Part shown: positions 43,088 through 52,801 of the stretch, in pieces
Layout of the letters: each line of letters opens with the position of its first letter
Numbering within the stretch: the first letter of the stretch is position 1
From: Nonomuraea aurantiaca
GTDB taxonomy: Bacteria > Actinomycetota > Actinomycetes > Streptosporangiales > Streptosporangiaceae
NCBI RefSeq assembly: GCF_020215705.1
Contig: NZ_JAIWNB010000034.1
Coordinates: forward strand, 1 to 64,000
Length of the DNA: 64,000 nt
Reading direction: 5' to 3'
The notes under the pieces: generated by a model
The model's input: the letters and a program-made list of their open reading frames with translations, nothing else
What the model was told of the DNA's origin: nothing
Database searches by the model: none
Translations under genes and position numbers: made by a program

Positions 43088-43648
43088 ATGAGCGAGGACA
43101 GACTCGCCGCACTCGAACGCCGGATCGCCCGCCTGGAGAGTCGGCTGCACACCGTCAGCCCACCGGAGTCGCCGTCTCTCGGCGCAGCGGCCACCGGCAT
43201 GCTGCGCCAGGCGAAGAAAGAGGACAAGCTCGGGTCAGTGGGCTACATCGGAGCATCACGGCTGGCCGCCGGCGAAAGCCTCTGGGACAGGCAGCTCTCC
43301 CTTGCCGAGTTGCTGTCGGCTGATTGGACGCCGGTGGCCCACATCCTCGAGACCCTTGGCAGCAGGCCGCGGCTGGCGCTGCTCGCCGCACTTCTCCGGC
43401 AGGGCCGGCGCACCAGCAACGACCTCCAAGAGTCCCTTGCCGGAGACGGCGAGCAGACCACCAGCGGCCAGCTCTATCACCACCTACGCGCGCTCCAGAG
43501 TGCCAGGCTGATCACGCAACGGCGGCGCGGCGAGTACGAGCTGGCGCCTCAGGCCATGCCTCAGGTCCTCAGCATCCTCGCCGCCGCGTTCGACCTGGCC
43601 AACGATCCCCCACTCGGCCCACCTATCGATCTCCCCGGCATGGAGTGA
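43088..43648 (+). CDS. Winged-helix (ArsR-like) transcriptional regulator
   Basis: A 186-residue protein from ATG 43088 with TAGGAGAGCCCCG upstream. An N-terminal coil (LAALERRIARLESRL) is followed by a winged-helix domain: ILETLGSRPRLALLAALLRQ, RRTSNDLQESLAGDGEQTTS, QLYHHLRALQSARLITQRRR. The layout is that of ArsR/PadR-like regulators in which the coil dimerises. No metal-binding Cys are seen, so the effector is unknown. The AATAACG direct repeats just upstream may be its own operator. Confidence 0.8.
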   Translation: MSEDRLAALERRIARLESRLHTVSPPESPSLGAAATGMLRQAKKEDKLGSVGYIGASRLAAGESLWDRQLSLAELLSADWTPVAHILETLGSRPRLALLAALLRQGRRTSNDLQESLAGDGEQTTSGQLYHHLRALQSARLITQRRRGEYELAPQAMPQVLSILAAAFDLANDPPLGPPIDLPGME

Positions 43649-43738
43649 CCAGGCGGGCAAGATCGGGCTCGCCCGATGGGACCGTTCGTTTCGTCATGGT
43701 CGCAGGGCGCTCTCAGCGTTGATCGTTACCCTGCGACC

Positions 43739-44098
43739 ATGACGTTCATCTATCGATCGTCCGGCGCGATCGCGCTCGCGGCCGCCACCGCACTGGCCAC
43801 CGGCACGACCTCGATCGCGCAGGCGCAAGCAGCGCCCACGACCGCGGCGGGCCGGGTGCTGCGCGTCTACGACAACAACATCGAGAACCTGGTGCGGAAC
43901 AACGCCGACGGCTCCTGCACCCGGATCTCCGGCCCCGACCACCTCACGTCGATGCTGGTCGACGACAACGGCAAGACGGGCACCTCCGGCGTGCAGGTTC
44001 CCGATCTCCTGATCGTGCAGCAGGTGCGCGGCACCGGACAGGCCACGGCGTACGCCGACCAGCTCTCGGCCAAGTTCGGATATCCGGCGGGCACCTAA
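43739..44098 (+). pseudogene. Secreted endonuclease/exonuclease/phosphatase fold protein, truncated
   Basis: From ATG 43739: a signal peptide (AIALAAATALATGTTSIAQA) then VLRVYDNNIENLVRNNADGS and VPDLLIVQQVRGTGQATAYA, the first metal-binding Asn and Gln/Glu motifs of DNase-I-like EEP enzymes. The frame stops after YPAGT at 44098, near residue 120, while the family needs 250-350. Further family-like pieces (YKPPSNDDGSTNAYKW) follow in another frame to about 44190, so a frameshift or deletion broke the gene. Confidence 0.65.
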
Positions 44099-44197
44099 AG
44101 CCCGGGACATCGTACGGCGGCGGAGCCGGATGCACGCTGTACAAGCCGCCAAGCAACGACGACGGCAGCACCAACGCCTACAAGTGGAAGGAGGGGC

Positions 44198-44413
44198 ATG
44201 ACGCAGGTGCGGGAGGAGCAGGAGCGGCGGATCGGCGGTCAGCGCATGGCCGAGGAGCGTGAGCAGGAGATGGGGGCGCTCAGCGCGGAAGAGCTCGCGC
44301 AGCTGTCCCGCAAGCGCGAGGAGAGCATGCGTGGACTCAGCGACGAGGAGGTCGCTGAGATGCAGCGCCGGCGCAGCCAGGCCATGCCGGGCTTCGGCCA
44401 GACCGAGGCATGA
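44198..44413 (+). CDS. Small charged helical protein
   Basis: Seventy-one residues, ATG 44198, with GGAAGGAGGGGC upstream. The sequence is almost wholly helical and charged: REEQERRIGGQRMAEERE, GALSAEELAQLSRKREESMR and GLSDEEVAEMQRRRSQAMPG. Two similar 20-residue units (LSAEELAQLSRKRE and LSDEEVAEMQRRR) repeat. Not recognised as a family; the good ribosome site and composition support expression. Confidence 0.55.
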   Translation: MTQVREEQERRIGGQRMAEEREQEMGALSAEELAQLSRKREESMRGLSDEEVAEMQRRRSQAMPGFGQTEA

Positions 44414-44520
44414 GCCCGGTCGGGCGACCGCAGCGCCTCTACCGAACCGGCGTCATCACGTAGTCGGCCGGTGCCGCGCATGCGGGGCGCCGGTCGCCCG
44501 GCTCGTGTGCGTCGTGCACG

Positions 44521-45948
44521 TCAATGTCCGTGCCCGTGCCCGTGGCCGACGAACGCCGCCGCGGGCCTGCCCGGTGGCACCAGCCACAGCGCGATGGCTG
44601 CCGCGGCGCCCGCGGCGACGGCGCACAGCGTGAGCCCCGAGACGAAGCCGCCGATGCCCGCCGCCGAGCCGGGCACGAGGCTCGACGCGGCGACCGTGGA
44701 GACGACGGCCACGCCGATCGAGCCGCCGAGTTCATGGAAGGTGTTGATGACGCCGGAGGCGACGCCGTTCTCGCCGGGCGGGATGTTCGCCATGGTCGTG
44801 GTGGTGGCCGTCACGAACGCCGGCCCGATTCCCAAGGCGGCCAGCACGAAGCCGGGCAGCAGCGTGGTGTACGCGCTCGCGTCGGGCGAGATGCGGGTCA
44901 TCAGCGCCGCTCCGGCCGCGGTCACCACGAAGGAGGCCACCGCCACCGGCCGTCCGCCGATCCGGCCGATGAGGTGGCCGCCGAGCTGCGCGCCGACCGT
45001 GATCGCGATGGCCACGGGCAGGAACAGCAGCCCGGTCTCCAGCGCGCTGAACCGCAGCACGTTCTGGAGGTAGAGGGAGCTGAGAAAGAACAACCCCAGC
45101 ATCAGCCCGGTGGCCATCAGCATGACGAACGTCCCCGAGATCACCGGCCGTCTGGCCAGGGTCTCGGCGCGCATGAGCGGTGAGCGTACGGACCGCTCGA
45201 CGACCACGAACAGCGCGTACAGCAGCACGGCCCCCACCAGCGGCAGCACCGTGCCCAGCGCGCCCCAGCCGGCGTCGCCCGCCGTTACCAGCCCGTAGAT
45301 CAGCAGGGCCGTCGCCAGCGTGACGACCAGGGCGCCAGGTACGTCGACCCGCTCGCTGCGCCCGGGCGTGGACGGCACGACGGCGGGCACGGTGGCGAGC
45401 ACCACCAGCCCGATCGGGACGTTGACGATGAACACCCACGTCCAACCCGGCCCGGCGGTCAGCACGCCGCCGAGCAGCACGCCCAGGGCCGCCCCCGTAC
45501 CGCCGATGGCCGCCCAGACGCCGAGCGCCCGGCCGCGCCGTTCGCCCTGGTAGGTGGTGGTGATGACGGCCAGGGCCGCGGGGGAGAGCAGCGCCGCTCC
45601 GACGCCCTGGAGCGCCCGTCCGGCGATGAGCATCACGCCGCTCCCGGCCAGCCCGCACAGCAGCGAGGCCGCCGTGAACAGTGCCAGCCCCGTCATGAGC
45701 GTGCGGCGGGCGCCCCACGCGTCGGCGAGCCGCCCGCCGAGCACCATGAGGCCGCCGAAGCACAGCGTGTACGTGGTGACCACCCAGGTCAGCGACTCGC
45801 GGTCGAGCGCGAGGTCCGTGCCGATGGTGGGCAGCGCCACCTGCACCACGGTGATGTCGACGATCAGCATGAACTGGGCCAGGCACAGCAGCACGAGCAG
45901 GCCCCACCCGCTCGTGCGTGTCTGGGCGGAAGGCATGCCAAGACTCAT
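44521..45948 (-). CDS. DHA2-type (14-span) MFS drug exporter with His tail
   Basis: A 475-residue exporter of the EmrB/QacA type. Motif A GGRLADAWGARRTLM, motif D1 LTWVVTTYTLCFGGLM at the start, and motif C-like GVGAALLSPAALAVIT; 14 hydrophobic spans. ATG 45948 follows TTAAGGAGACTTCGG. The C-terminus ends VGHGHGHGH, an alternating Gly/His tail able to bind metal. The gene is 110 bp downstream of, and same-strand as, the TetR gene, with two inverted repeats between. Confidence 0.9.
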   Translation of the reverse strand: MSLGMPSAQTRTSGWGLLVLLCLAQFMLIVDITVVQVALPTIGTDLALDRESLTWVVTTYTLCFGGLMVLGGRLADAWGARRTLMTGLALFTAASLLCGLAGSGVMLIAGRALQGVGAALLSPAALAVITTTYQGERRGRALGVWAAIGGTGAALGVLLGGVLTAGPGWTWVFIVNVPIGLVVLATVPAVVPSTPGRSERVDVPGALVVTLATALLIYGLVTAGDAGWGALGTVLPLVGAVLLYALFVVVERSVRSPLMRAETLARRPVISGTFVMLMATGLMLGLFFLSSLYLQNVLRFSALETGLLFLPVAIAITVGAQLGGHLIGRIGGRPVAVASFVVTAAGAALMTRISPDASAYTTLLPGFVLAALGIGPAFVTATTTTMANIPPGENGVASGVINTFHELGGSIGVAVVSTVAASSLVPGSAAGIGGFVSGLTLCAVAAGAAAAIALWLVPPGRPAAAFVGHGHGHGH

Positions 45949-45960
45949 CCGAAGTCTCCT

Positions 45961-45986
45961 TAACTCGAACACTGATGTTCAAGTTA
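45961..45986. promoter_or_regulatory. Operator-like inverted repeat 1 before the exporter
   Basis: Arms TAACTCGAACA and TGTTCAAGTTA surround CTGA, 11 bp each with one mismatch. It lies 13 bp upstream of the exporter start, as expected of a TetR operator. Confidence 0.65.
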
Positions 45987-45992
45987 GCACCC

Positions 45993-46018
45993 ATGAACCA
46001 TACGCGGGTAGGGTTCAT
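45993..46018. promoter_or_regulatory. Operator-like inverted repeat 2 before the exporter
   Basis: Perfect seven-base arms ATGAACC (45993-45999) and GGTTCAT (46012-46018) with a 12-bp spacer; the weaker of the two candidate TetR sites. Confidence 0.4.
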
Positions 46019-46057
46019 TCGGGATGAGCTCCTGGGAAGGGTCTGTGGAGATCGCGG

Positions 46058-46654
46058 TCAGGCGGGCTCGGCGAGCAGCGCCAGCATCGTCTTGATCAGC
46101 ACCGGCTCGACCTCTTCGGCCGCCAGCCGCCCGGCCTCGCGCTCCTGGGCCGCGCTGTGGATGATCGAGAAGAACGTCGTCACCAGCCAGGCCAGCGGCA
46201 GGTCGGTACGGAAGTCGCCCGCGCGCTGACCCCGCTCGATGAGCCGCTCCACCCGCTGCAGCGGCCGGTCGTGGTGCTTCCTGATCTGCTCCGTGGCCAG
46301 TGTCCGGTCGGCGGCCAGGAACAGGCGGCGGTGCCGGTCGAGGATCTCCCAGGACGACCGCAGCAGCTTGGCCATGGCCTCGGGCGCGGGCGCCGTGTCG
46401 ATCGAATCGTCCGCCAGCACCGTCTCCGCCACGCCGACCGCGTGGTCGAGCACCGCGTCCACCAGCGCTTCCCGCGACGGGAAGTGACCGTAAAGGGTGA
46501 CCCTGCCCACCCCGGCGGCCTTGGCGATGTCGGCCACGCTGGCCGTGAGGTCGGCGCTGAGCAGCCGGGTCCCGGCCGCGAGGATCGCGGCGATGTTGCG
46601 CTCGGCGTCCGCCCGCCGGGTGGGTGCCGGCTGCCGTGCCGCGGTCTTCACCAT
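46058..46654 (-). CDS. TetR family regulator of the adjacent exporter
   Basis: A 198-residue TetR regulator. The helix-turn-helix is complete: NIAAILAAGTRLLSADLTAS, VADIAKAAGVGRVTLYGHFP and SREALVDAVLDHAV. The C-terminal domain is helical, with no recognised ligand site. It lies upstream of the DHA2 exporter on the same strand, so it probably represses that gene and perhaps itself, with release by the exported compound. Confidence 0.9.
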   Translation of the reverse strand: MVKTAARQPAPTRRADAERNIAAILAAGTRLLSADLTASVADIAKAAGVGRVTLYGHFPSREALVDAVLDHAVGVAETVLADDSIDTAPAPEAMAKLLRSSWEILDRHRRLFLAADRTLATEQIRKHHDRPLQRVERLIERGQRAGDFRTDLPLAWLVTTFFSIIHSAAQEREAGRLAAEEVEPVLIKTMLALLAEPA

Positions 46655-46746
46655 ACGGCCACCCTACGACCCGCCCTTCGACGGCTGTGCGCCAGATCTC
46701 GTAGAGCCGTCCCCATTCCCCAGCTCCACACCGCCTTGCCGAAGAG

Positions 46747-46763
46747 ATACCCCCTACGCGTAT
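46747..46763. promoter_or_regulatory. ATAC-N9-GTAT motif, copy 1
   Basis: ATACCCCCTACGCGTAT, 12 bp before the DUF4396 ATG. Identical outer tetranucleotides and spacing occur at 50490 and 54309. The C-tract beside ATAC resembles operators of CsoR-type copper or persulfide repressors. Confidence 0.7.
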
Positions 46764-46774
46764 GCTCATGCGGC

Positions 46775-47251
46775 ATGGGAGAACACAGCGAACATGAGCA
46801 CCCCGCCTCGCCCGCGGCCACGTGGGCGACAGCCGCGCAGGCGACCCTGCACTGCCTGACCGGATGCGCTATCGGCGAGGTGCTGGGCATGGTCATCGGC
46901 ACCGCCGCCGGCCTGTCCAACTTCACCACCGTCGTGCTGTCGGTGGTGCTGGCCTTCGTGTTCGGCTACGGGCTGACCATGCGGGGCGTACTGCGGGCCG
47001 GAGTCGGTTTTCGCGACGCGTTGAAGGTGGCGCTTGCCGCGGACACCGTCTCCATCGCGGTGATGGAGGTCATGGACAACGCGGTGGTCGTGGTCGTGCC
47101 CGGTGCCATGGACGCGGGGCTGACCAGCTGGCTGTTCTGGGCATCGCTGGCCGGGTCGCTGGTGGTGGCCTTCGTGGTGACGACGCCGGTGAACAAGTGG
47201 CTGATCTCCCGGGGCAAGGGCCATGCGGTGGTGCACCAGTACCACCACTGA
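46775..47251 (+). CDS. DUF4396 membrane protein
   Basis: A 158-residue protein. After a His-rich N-terminus (GEHSEHEHP) come four hydrophobic spans, starting QATLHCLTGCAIGEVLGMVI. The spans, VLRAGVGFRDALKVALAADT and EVMDNAVVVVVPG are marks of DUF4396, a family often found with copper genes. Two Cys (HCLTGC) at the first membrane segment and the His-rich end could bind metal. The ATG follows the ATAC-N9-GTAT motif; the gene is convergent with the CopA gene, separated by a perfect terminator. Confidence 0.85.
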   Translation: MGEHSEHEHPASPAATWATAAQATLHCLTGCAIGEVLGMVIGTAAGLSNFTTVVLSVVLAFVFGYGLTMRGVLRAGVGFRDALKVALAADTVSIAVMEVMDNAVVVVVPGAMDAGLTSWLFWASLAGSLVVAFVVTTPVNKWLISRGKGHAVVHQYHH

Positions 47252-47283
47252 GTGGCCGAAGGCGGTGAGCCGCCTTCGGCCAC
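47252..47283. terminator. Bidirectional terminator
   Basis: A perfect 14-bp stem (47252-47265 with 47270-47283) and a TGAG loop fill the gap between the convergent DUF4396 and CopA genes. Confidence 0.9.
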
Positions 47284-47292
47284 GCGAATGGA

Positions 47293-49503
47293 TTACTTGA
47301 AGCGGCGCAGGCGCAGGCTGTTGCTCACCACGAACACGCTGGAGAACGCCATCGCGGCCCCTGCGATCATCGGGTTGAGCAGGCCGAGCGCGGCCAGTGG
47401 CAGGGCGGCCACGTTGTAGGCGAATGCCCAGAACAGGTTGCCCTTGATGGTGGACAGCGTGCGGCGGGACAGGCGCAGCGCGTCGGCCGCCACCCGCAGA
47501 TCGCCCCTGACCAGGGTCAGGTCGGAGGCCTCGATGGCGGCGTCGGTGCCGGTGCCCATCGCCAGCCCCAGGTCGGCCTGGGCGAGCGCGGCGGCGTCGT
47601 TGACCCCGTCACCCACCATGGCCACGACCTTGCCCTCGGCCTGCAGCTTCTTGACGGCATCGACCTTGTCGGCGGGCAGCACCTCGGCTATGACGTCGTC
47701 GATGCCCACCTCGGCCGCCACCGTACGGGCCACGGCCTCGTTGTCGCCGGTCAGCAGAACCGGTGTCAGGCCGAGCGCCCGCAGGTCGGTGATGGCCTGC
47801 TTGCTGGTCGGCTTGACCACGTCGGCCACCACCAGCACCGCGCGGGCCTGGCCGTCCCAGCCGACCGCCACCGCGGTGCGGCCCTTGGCCTGCTCGTCGG
47901 CCAGCTTGCGTTCCAGATCGACGGGCAGGCGCTGGGACCACTCCGCCAGCAGCCGGGGACGGCCGACCAGCACCGCGTGGCCGTCGACGATGCCCTGTAC
48001 GCCGAGCCCTTCCACGTTGGCGAAGTCCTCCACCGTGGCGTCGGAGCGGGCCTCACGGGCGATGGCCTGGGCGATCGGGTGCTCGGAGGCGTGCTCCAGC
48101 GCGCCCGCCAACCTCAGGACCTCTTCGCGGTCCTCACCCTCGGCGAGGTGGACGGCGACCAGGGTCATCTTGCCCTCGGTGACCGTGCCGGTCTTGTCCA
48201 GCACGATCGTGTCGACCTTGCGGGTCGACTCCAGCACTTCCGGGCCCTTGATCAGGATGCCCAGCTGGGCGCCCCGCCCGGTGCCGACCAGCAGCGCGGT
48301 CGGCGTGGCCAGGCCCAGCGCGCAGGGGCAGGCGATGATCAGCACGGCGACCGCCGCGGTGAAAGCCGCCGCCGCGCCGTTGCCCGTGCCGAGCCAGTAT
48401 CCGAGCGTCCCGACCGCCAACGCGATCACGATCGGTACGAAGATCCCCGAGATGCGGTCGGCCAGCCGTTGCACCTGCGCCTTGCCGGTCTGCGCCTCCT
48501 CGACCAGCCTGGCCATCTGCGCGAGCTGGGTGTCCGCGCCCACTCGGGTGGCCTTGACGATCAGGCGGCCGCCCGCGTTCACCGTGGCGCCGGTGACCGC
48601 GTCGCCGGGCTTCACCTCGACGGGTACGGATTCGCCGGTCAGCATCGAGGCGTCCACGGCGGAGCTGCCCTCGGTGATCACGCCGTCCGTGGCGATCTTC
48701 TCGCCCGGCCGGACGACGAAGGTGTCGCCGACCTGCAGTTGCTCGGTGGGGATGCGGCGGCCGTCGGCCAGTTCGACCTCTTTGGCGCCCAGTTCCAGCA
48801 GCGCCTTCAGGGCCGCGCCGGCGCGGCGTTTGGCGCGGGCCTCGAAATAGCGACCGGCCAGGATGAACGCGGTCACCGCCGCCGCCGTCTCGAGGTAGAT
48901 GTTGCCCGACCCGTCGGAGCGCTCGATGGTGAACGAGAAGGGATGCGTCATGCCGGGCGTACCCGCCGTGCCGAAGAACAGGGCCCACAGCGACCATCCG
49001 AGCGCGGCCAGCGTGCCCAGCGAGATCAGCGTGTCCATGGTGGCCGCGCCGTGCCGGAGGTTGGTCCAGGCGGCCTTGTGGAAGGGCCAGCCCGCGTACA
49101 CCACCACCGGCGCGGCCAGCACCAGCGACAGCCATTGCCAGTTGGTGAACTGCAGCGCCGGGATCATCGCCATCGCCACCACCGGCACGCTCAGCACCAA
49201 CGCGGTGCGCAGGCGCTGGCGCAGCGGCCGCAGCTCGTCCTCCGGCTCCTCCTGTCGCTGCGCCTCCGTCTTGGGCGGGGCGGGCAGAGCTGCGGTGTAA
49301 CCCACCTTCTCCACCTCGCTGATCAACTGCTGCGGGTCGATGTCCTCGGGGAAGGTGATCTTCGCCTTCTCCGTCGCGTAGTTGACGGTCGCGGTCACGC
49401 CGTCGAGCTTGTTCAGTTTGCGCTCGATGCGGTTGGCGCAGGAGGCGCACGTCATGCCGCCGATGGTGAGTTCGACAGCTCTGCCTTCAATGAGGGAAGA
49501 CAT
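47293..49503 (-). CDS. copA: Copper-translocating P1B-type ATPase
   Basis: A 736-residue heavy-metal ATPase. N-terminal metal-binding domain with GMTCASC (Cys19, Cys22); membrane spans; TGES actuator; CPC in span 6 (Cys392-Pro-Cys394, ACPCALG); phosphorylated Asp436 in DKTGT; HP motif in SEHPIA; and [13 protein letters not shown] and the single HMA domain indicate Cu(I) export (P1B-1). It is the second gene after the His-rich secreted protein, 16 bp away, and the pair is probably driven from the ATAC-N9-GTAT promoter at 50490. Confidence 0.95.
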   Translation of the reverse strand: MSSLIEGRAVELTIGGMTCASCANRIERKLNKLDGVTATVNYATEKAKITFPEDIDPQQLISEVEKVGYTAALPAPPKTEAQRQEEPEDELRPLRQRLRTALVLSVPVVAMAMIPALQFTNWQWLSLVLAAPVVVYAGWPFHKAAWTNLRHGAATMDTLISLGTLAALGWSLWALFFGTAGTPGMTHPFSFTIERSDGSGNIYLETAAAVTAFILAGRYFEARAKRRAGAALKALLELGAKEVELADGRRIPTEQLQVGDTFVVRPGEKIATDGVITEGSSAVDASMLTGESVPVEVKPGDAVTGATVNAGGRLIVKATRVGADTQLAQMARLVEEAQTGKAQVQRLADRISGIFVPIVIALAVGTLGYWLGTGNGAAAAFTAAVAVLIIACPCALGLATPTALLVGTGRGAQLGILIKGPEVLESTRKVDTIVLDKTGTVTEGKMTLVAVHLAEGEDREEVLRLAGALEHASEHPIAQAIAREARSDATVEDFANVEGLGVQGIVDGHAVLVGRPRLLAEWSQRLPVDLERKLADEQAKGRTAVAVGWDGQARAVLVVADVVKPTSKQAITDLRALGLTPVLLTGDNEAVARTVAAEVGIDDVIAEVLPADKVDAVKKLQAEGKVVAMVGDGVNDAAALAQADLGLAMGTGTDAAIEASDLTLVRGDLRVAADALRLSRRTLSTIKGNLFWAFAYNVAALPLAALGLLNPMIAGAAMAFSSVFVVSNSLRLRRFK

Positions 49504-49519
49504 CACTCCCCCTTTCTGC

Positions 49520-50437
49520 TCAGTGCGTGTTGTCGCCGTGGGACGGGCTGACACTCGGCTCCGCCGCGGGCTTGGGCTGTCCGGCCGCCGCGCGGGCGGT
49601 GAAGTCGGCGGTGCGTACCTTGCCGGCGTGCTGGAAGTCCAGGAACAGCCGGTAGTCGCCGCCGCTGGGCACTTCGGCATAGAAGGTGATCTCGGGCCCG
49701 GCCTTGTCGCTTTCTTCCGGATGTACGTGTAGATAGGCCAAATCCCCGGCCCGCAGCGCCACCAGGTGGCCGTACGCCCCCAGGTATGGCTGCAGATCCG
49801 TTACCGGCTTGCCGTCCTTGCTCACGCTCAGCGTGAGCTTGCTGGCCTGGCCGGGAACCAGGTCGCCCGTCAGGGAAACCGTGTAACCGTCCACCTCCGC
49901 CGTACGAGTGACCGCGGGCAGGGCTCGCGGCTGGTAGTCGCCCGCGACCGGCACATCCGTACCAAGTGTCAGACCGCTCCCACCCGCGGGAGCGAAGTCG
50001 GCGAAGGCCCGGTAGGCGCCAGGATCGGCCAGCGTCAGCTTCACCGACCACACCCCGTCACCGGCCTGTTCGGGGTGCAGGTGCTGGAACGCCGCCAGGT
50101 CACGTGAGACCAGAATGAAATGGAGCTTTTTATCGTGTTTCACCTGGTAGTCGGTCACCGGCTTGCCATCGGGCCCTGTCACGGTGAACCGGAAATCGGT
50201 GGGCTCGCCGGCCTTGACGGTGGTCAACGGATTGAGGGTGTAGCCGTTCTCGGACACCTGCAGCCCTCCGGGGGTATCGGCCTGCGGTTCTGCGACGACC
50301 TCGGCGTGGGCGCTCCCATGGCTCGGCCGCGCCGGTGCGGGGGTACTCTCCCCGACCGCGCTCCCGACGCCCAGGGCGCCACCGAAGACGACGGCCAGCC
50401 CCACGGCGTAGGCACCTAGTTTGCTCGCGGTGTTCAT
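49520..50437 (-). CDS. His-rich secreted protein in the copper operon
   Basis: A 305-residue protein with a signal or anchor segment ([20 protein letters not shown]). The mature part has two similar beta-rich domains, each with a His pair at the same place: [20 protein letters not shown] and [20 protein letters not shown]. Extra His lie in [10 protein letters not shown] and SPSHGDNTH. This suggests a periplasmic or extracellular metal-binding (copper) protein that hands metal to or from CopA. The family is a common actinomycete hypothetical. ATG 50437 has GGAGGCGGTATGAC upstream. Confidence 0.75.
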   Translation of the reverse strand: MNTASKLGAYAVGLAVVFGGALGVGSAVGESTPAPARPSHGSAHAEVVAEPQADTPGGLQVSENGYTLNPLTTVKAGEPTDFRFTVTGPDGKPVTDYQVKHDKKLHFILVSRDLAAFQHLHPEQAGDGVWSVKLTLADPGAYRAFADFAPAGGSGLTLGTDVPVAGDYQPRALPAVTRTAEVDGYTVSLTGDLVPGQASKLTLSVSKDGKPVTDLQPYLGAYGHLVALRAGDLAYLHVHPEESDKAGPEITFYAEVPSGGDYRLFLDFQHAGKVRTADFTARAAAGQPKPAAEPSVSPSHGDNTH

Positions 50438-50489
50438 GTCATACCGCCTCCTCGGTCGTCAGGAACGCTTTCGACTCCTTCAACATACT

Positions 50490-50506
50490 ATACCCCCCCA
50501 CCGTAT
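50490..50506. promoter_or_regulatory. ATAC-N9-GTAT motif, copy 2
   Basis: ATACCCCCCCACCGTAT, 53 bp upstream of the His-rich secreted protein/CopA operon. It lies between the end of the molybdenum hydroxylase operon and this start. Confidence 0.7.
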
Positions 50507-50515
50507 TCCCACCCG

Positions 50516-52801
50516 CTACATGAGTTTGTCCGGAGTGATGGGGAGGGAGCGGACGCGTTCGCCGGTCGCGTGATAGACGGCGTTCGCGATGGCGGCCGCC
50601 ACGCCCACGATGCCGAGCTCGCCGATGCCCTTGGCGCCCAGCGGGGTCTGCGGGTCGGGCTGGTCGACGAAGTGGATGTCGATGGCGGGCACGTCGGCGT
50701 GCGTGGGCAGGTGATAGTCGGCCAGGCTGCGGTTGACGATGAGGCCGGTGCGCTCGTCGAGCAGCGTCTCCTCGGTCAGTGCCATGCCGATGCCCATGAT
50801 GATGCCGCCGCGCATCTGGCTGGTGGCCTGCTTGGGATTGACGATCCTGCCGCCGTCGAACGCCCCGACCCAGCGCGTGACGCGCGCCTCGCCGGTCTCC
50901 TCGTCGACCCGCACCTCGCAGAAGTGCGCGCCGTAGGAGTAGGTGCCCCGCTTGACGGTCTGGTACGGCAGCGCCGACTTCCCCGTCACCTCCACGGCCT
51001 CCACCCCGGCTCTGGCCAGAATGCGCTCGTAGCTCTGACCCCCGCTGGGCCCGAACAGGCCACCGGCGCGGGTGTCCACCTCCTCGAACGACCGTCCCGC
51101 CAGCGGTGAGCCGGTGTCGCGCACCAGCTTCAGCAGCTCGCGGACGAGGTTGTCGCGGGCGGACCAGATGGCCGAGGCCAGCGTCGTGGTCGCGGCCGAG
51201 GCGCCGGGGATGCGGGTCCTGGCCACGTCGGAGTCGCCCTGCTCGAAGCGGATCCGGTCAAGAGGCAGCCCAAGACGGTCGGCCGTGGCCTGGCTCTGCG
51301 CGGTCGAGGTGCCGGCGCCCAGCTCGTTGGTGCTGCTGCGGATGGTGACGGTGCCGTCGGCGGCCAGGCGCAGCTGCACTCCGGCGATGAGCACGGCGTC
51401 GGGGTTGATCGCCGCGGCCATCCCATGCCCGATGAGCCAGCGGCCGTCCCGCGTCGCGCGGGGTGCGGGTGGGCGCCGGGACCAGCCGAACGCCTCGGCG
51501 CCCAGAGCGTACGCCTCGCGCAGGTGGCGGCTGGTGAACCTGATGCCGCTCATCGGGTCCCGCTCCGGTTCGTTGCGCAGGCGCAGCTCAAGCGGGTCGA
51601 GGCCGAGCCGCCAGGCCAGCTCGTCCATGGCGGATTCCAGCGCGAAGGATCCTGGGGCGACGCCGGGGCCGCGGAAGAAGGCGTTCTGGATGCGGTCCAG
51701 GCGGACGACCTGCTGGGCGACGTGGACGTTGGGGCAGGTGTACAGGTGGCGGGAGGCGGCGACGGCGGCCTCGGCGAACTCGTCGGTCGTGCACGGGGCC
51801 AAGGCGTGGTGTTCGAGCGCGGTGAGCCGCCCCGTGGCATCGGCGCCGAGCGCGACGCGGCTGCTGGTCGGGGCCCGGCCGCCGGTCATGGCGAACACGT
51901 CGGCCCGCGACAGCACGAGCTTGACGGGACGGCCGGAGAGCTTGGCCGCCGCCACGGTGAGCCAAACGTGCGGCCAGGCCGGCGTCTTGCCGCCGAAGCC
52001 GCCACCGATGAACGGCGCCAGCACGCGGACGTTCTCCTCGGCGAGCGAGAACTTCTTGGCCAGCATCTCCTTGACGCCGTAGGGGTACTGCGCGGTGTCG
52101 TGGACCGTGAGCCGGTCGCCCTCCCAATGGGCCACGGTGGCGTGCGGTTCCATGGCGTTGTGGTGTTCGAGCGGCGTGGTGTACTCGGCCTCGACCGTGG
52201 CCGTCGCCGCGCCGAGCGCCGTACGGACATCGCCGCGCCTGGTCACGGGCTCCTCCAGCACGGCGTGCGCGGGAGTGTACGGTTTCCCGTCGGCCATCGA
52301 CAGCCTGGCGGGCCACGGCTCGTAGTCGGCATGAATCAGCGACGCCGCGTACCGGGCCTGTTCCAGGGACTCGGCCACGACGACCGCGATGGGCTGGCCG
52401 TACCAGAAGATCTCGTCGGTGTTGAGCACCGGCAGGCTCATCGCGGCGGCGCCGAGCGGGCCCTTCATGGTGGCGTAGGCAGGGGTGCGCTTCATCGCGG
52501 GCGCGTTCTCGTGCGTCATCACGAGCAGCACGCCGGGCGCCGGCGGAACGTGGACGGCGGTGACCCGGCCCCTGGCGATGGTGCTGCCCACCACGACCGC
52601 GTAGGCGAGGCCGGGGAGTTGCCGCTCGGCCGTGTAGCGGACGGCGCCGGTGGCCTTGGCCCGGCCGTCCAGCCGGTCGGTCGGCCTGCCGAGCTCGGCG
52701 CGGCGGTGGGCCAGGGGATCGGGCCTGCCGTCGGGCAGGAGTCTGGCCAGCCTGGTCAGCGCCTTGCCGGCGAGGGTGAAGCCGCGTGCGGCGAGATTCA
52801 T
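50516..52801 (-). CDS. Molybdenum hydroxylase large subunit (xanthine dehydrogenase family)
   Basis: A 761-residue Mo-cofactor subunit of the xanthine dehydrogenase/aldehyde oxidoreductase family. Marks: RLDGRAKATGAVRYTAERQL, the molybdopterin loops FIGGGFGGKT, ELGAGTSTAQSQATADRLGL and GGRIVNPKQATSQMRGGIIM, and the catalytic Glu in GAKGIGELGIVG. It resembles the PaoC/YagR type of aldehyde oxidase. The start overlaps the FAD subunit stop (ATGA at 52798-52801). The substrate is not predictable. Confidence 0.92.
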   Translation of the reverse strand: MNLAARGFTLAGKALTRLARLLPDGRPDPLAHRRAELGRPTDRLDGRAKATGAVRYTAERQLPGLAYAVVVGSTIARGRVTAVHVPPAPGVLLVMTHENAPAMKRTPAYATMKGPLGAAAMSLPVLNTDEIFWYGQPIAVVVAESLEQARYAASLIHADYEPWPARLSMADGKPYTPAHAVLEEPVTRRGDVRTALGAATATVEAEYTTPLEHHNAMEPHATVAHWEGDRLTVHDTAQYPYGVKEMLAKKFSLAEENVRVLAPFIGGGFGGKTPAWPHVWLTVAAAKLSGRPVKLVLSRADVFAMTGGRAPTSSRVALGADATGRLTALEHHALAPCTTDEFAEAAVAASRHLYTCPNVHVAQQVVRLDRIQNAFFRGPGVAPGSFALESAMDELAWRLGLDPLELRLRNEPERDPMSGIRFTSRHLREAYALGAEAFGWSRRPPAPRATRDGRWLIGHGMAAAINPDAVLIAGVQLRLAADGTVTIRSSTNELGAGTSTAQSQATADRLGLPLDRIRFEQGDSDVARTRIPGASAATTTLASAIWSARDNLVRELLKLVRDTGSPLAGRSFEEVDTRAGGLFGPSGGQSYERILARAGVEAVEVTGKSALPYQTVKRGTYSYGAHFCEVRVDEETGEARVTRWVGAFDGGRIVNPKQATSQMRGGIIMGIGMALTEETLLDERTGLIVNRSLADYHLPTHADVPAIDIHFVDQPDPQTPLGAKGIGELGIVGVAAAIANAVYHATGERVRSLPITPDKLM

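Noticed and set aside
47977-49551. Plus-strand frame of 524 codons opposite CopA
   Set aside because: Antisense shadow of CopA with no recognisable motif and no start context.
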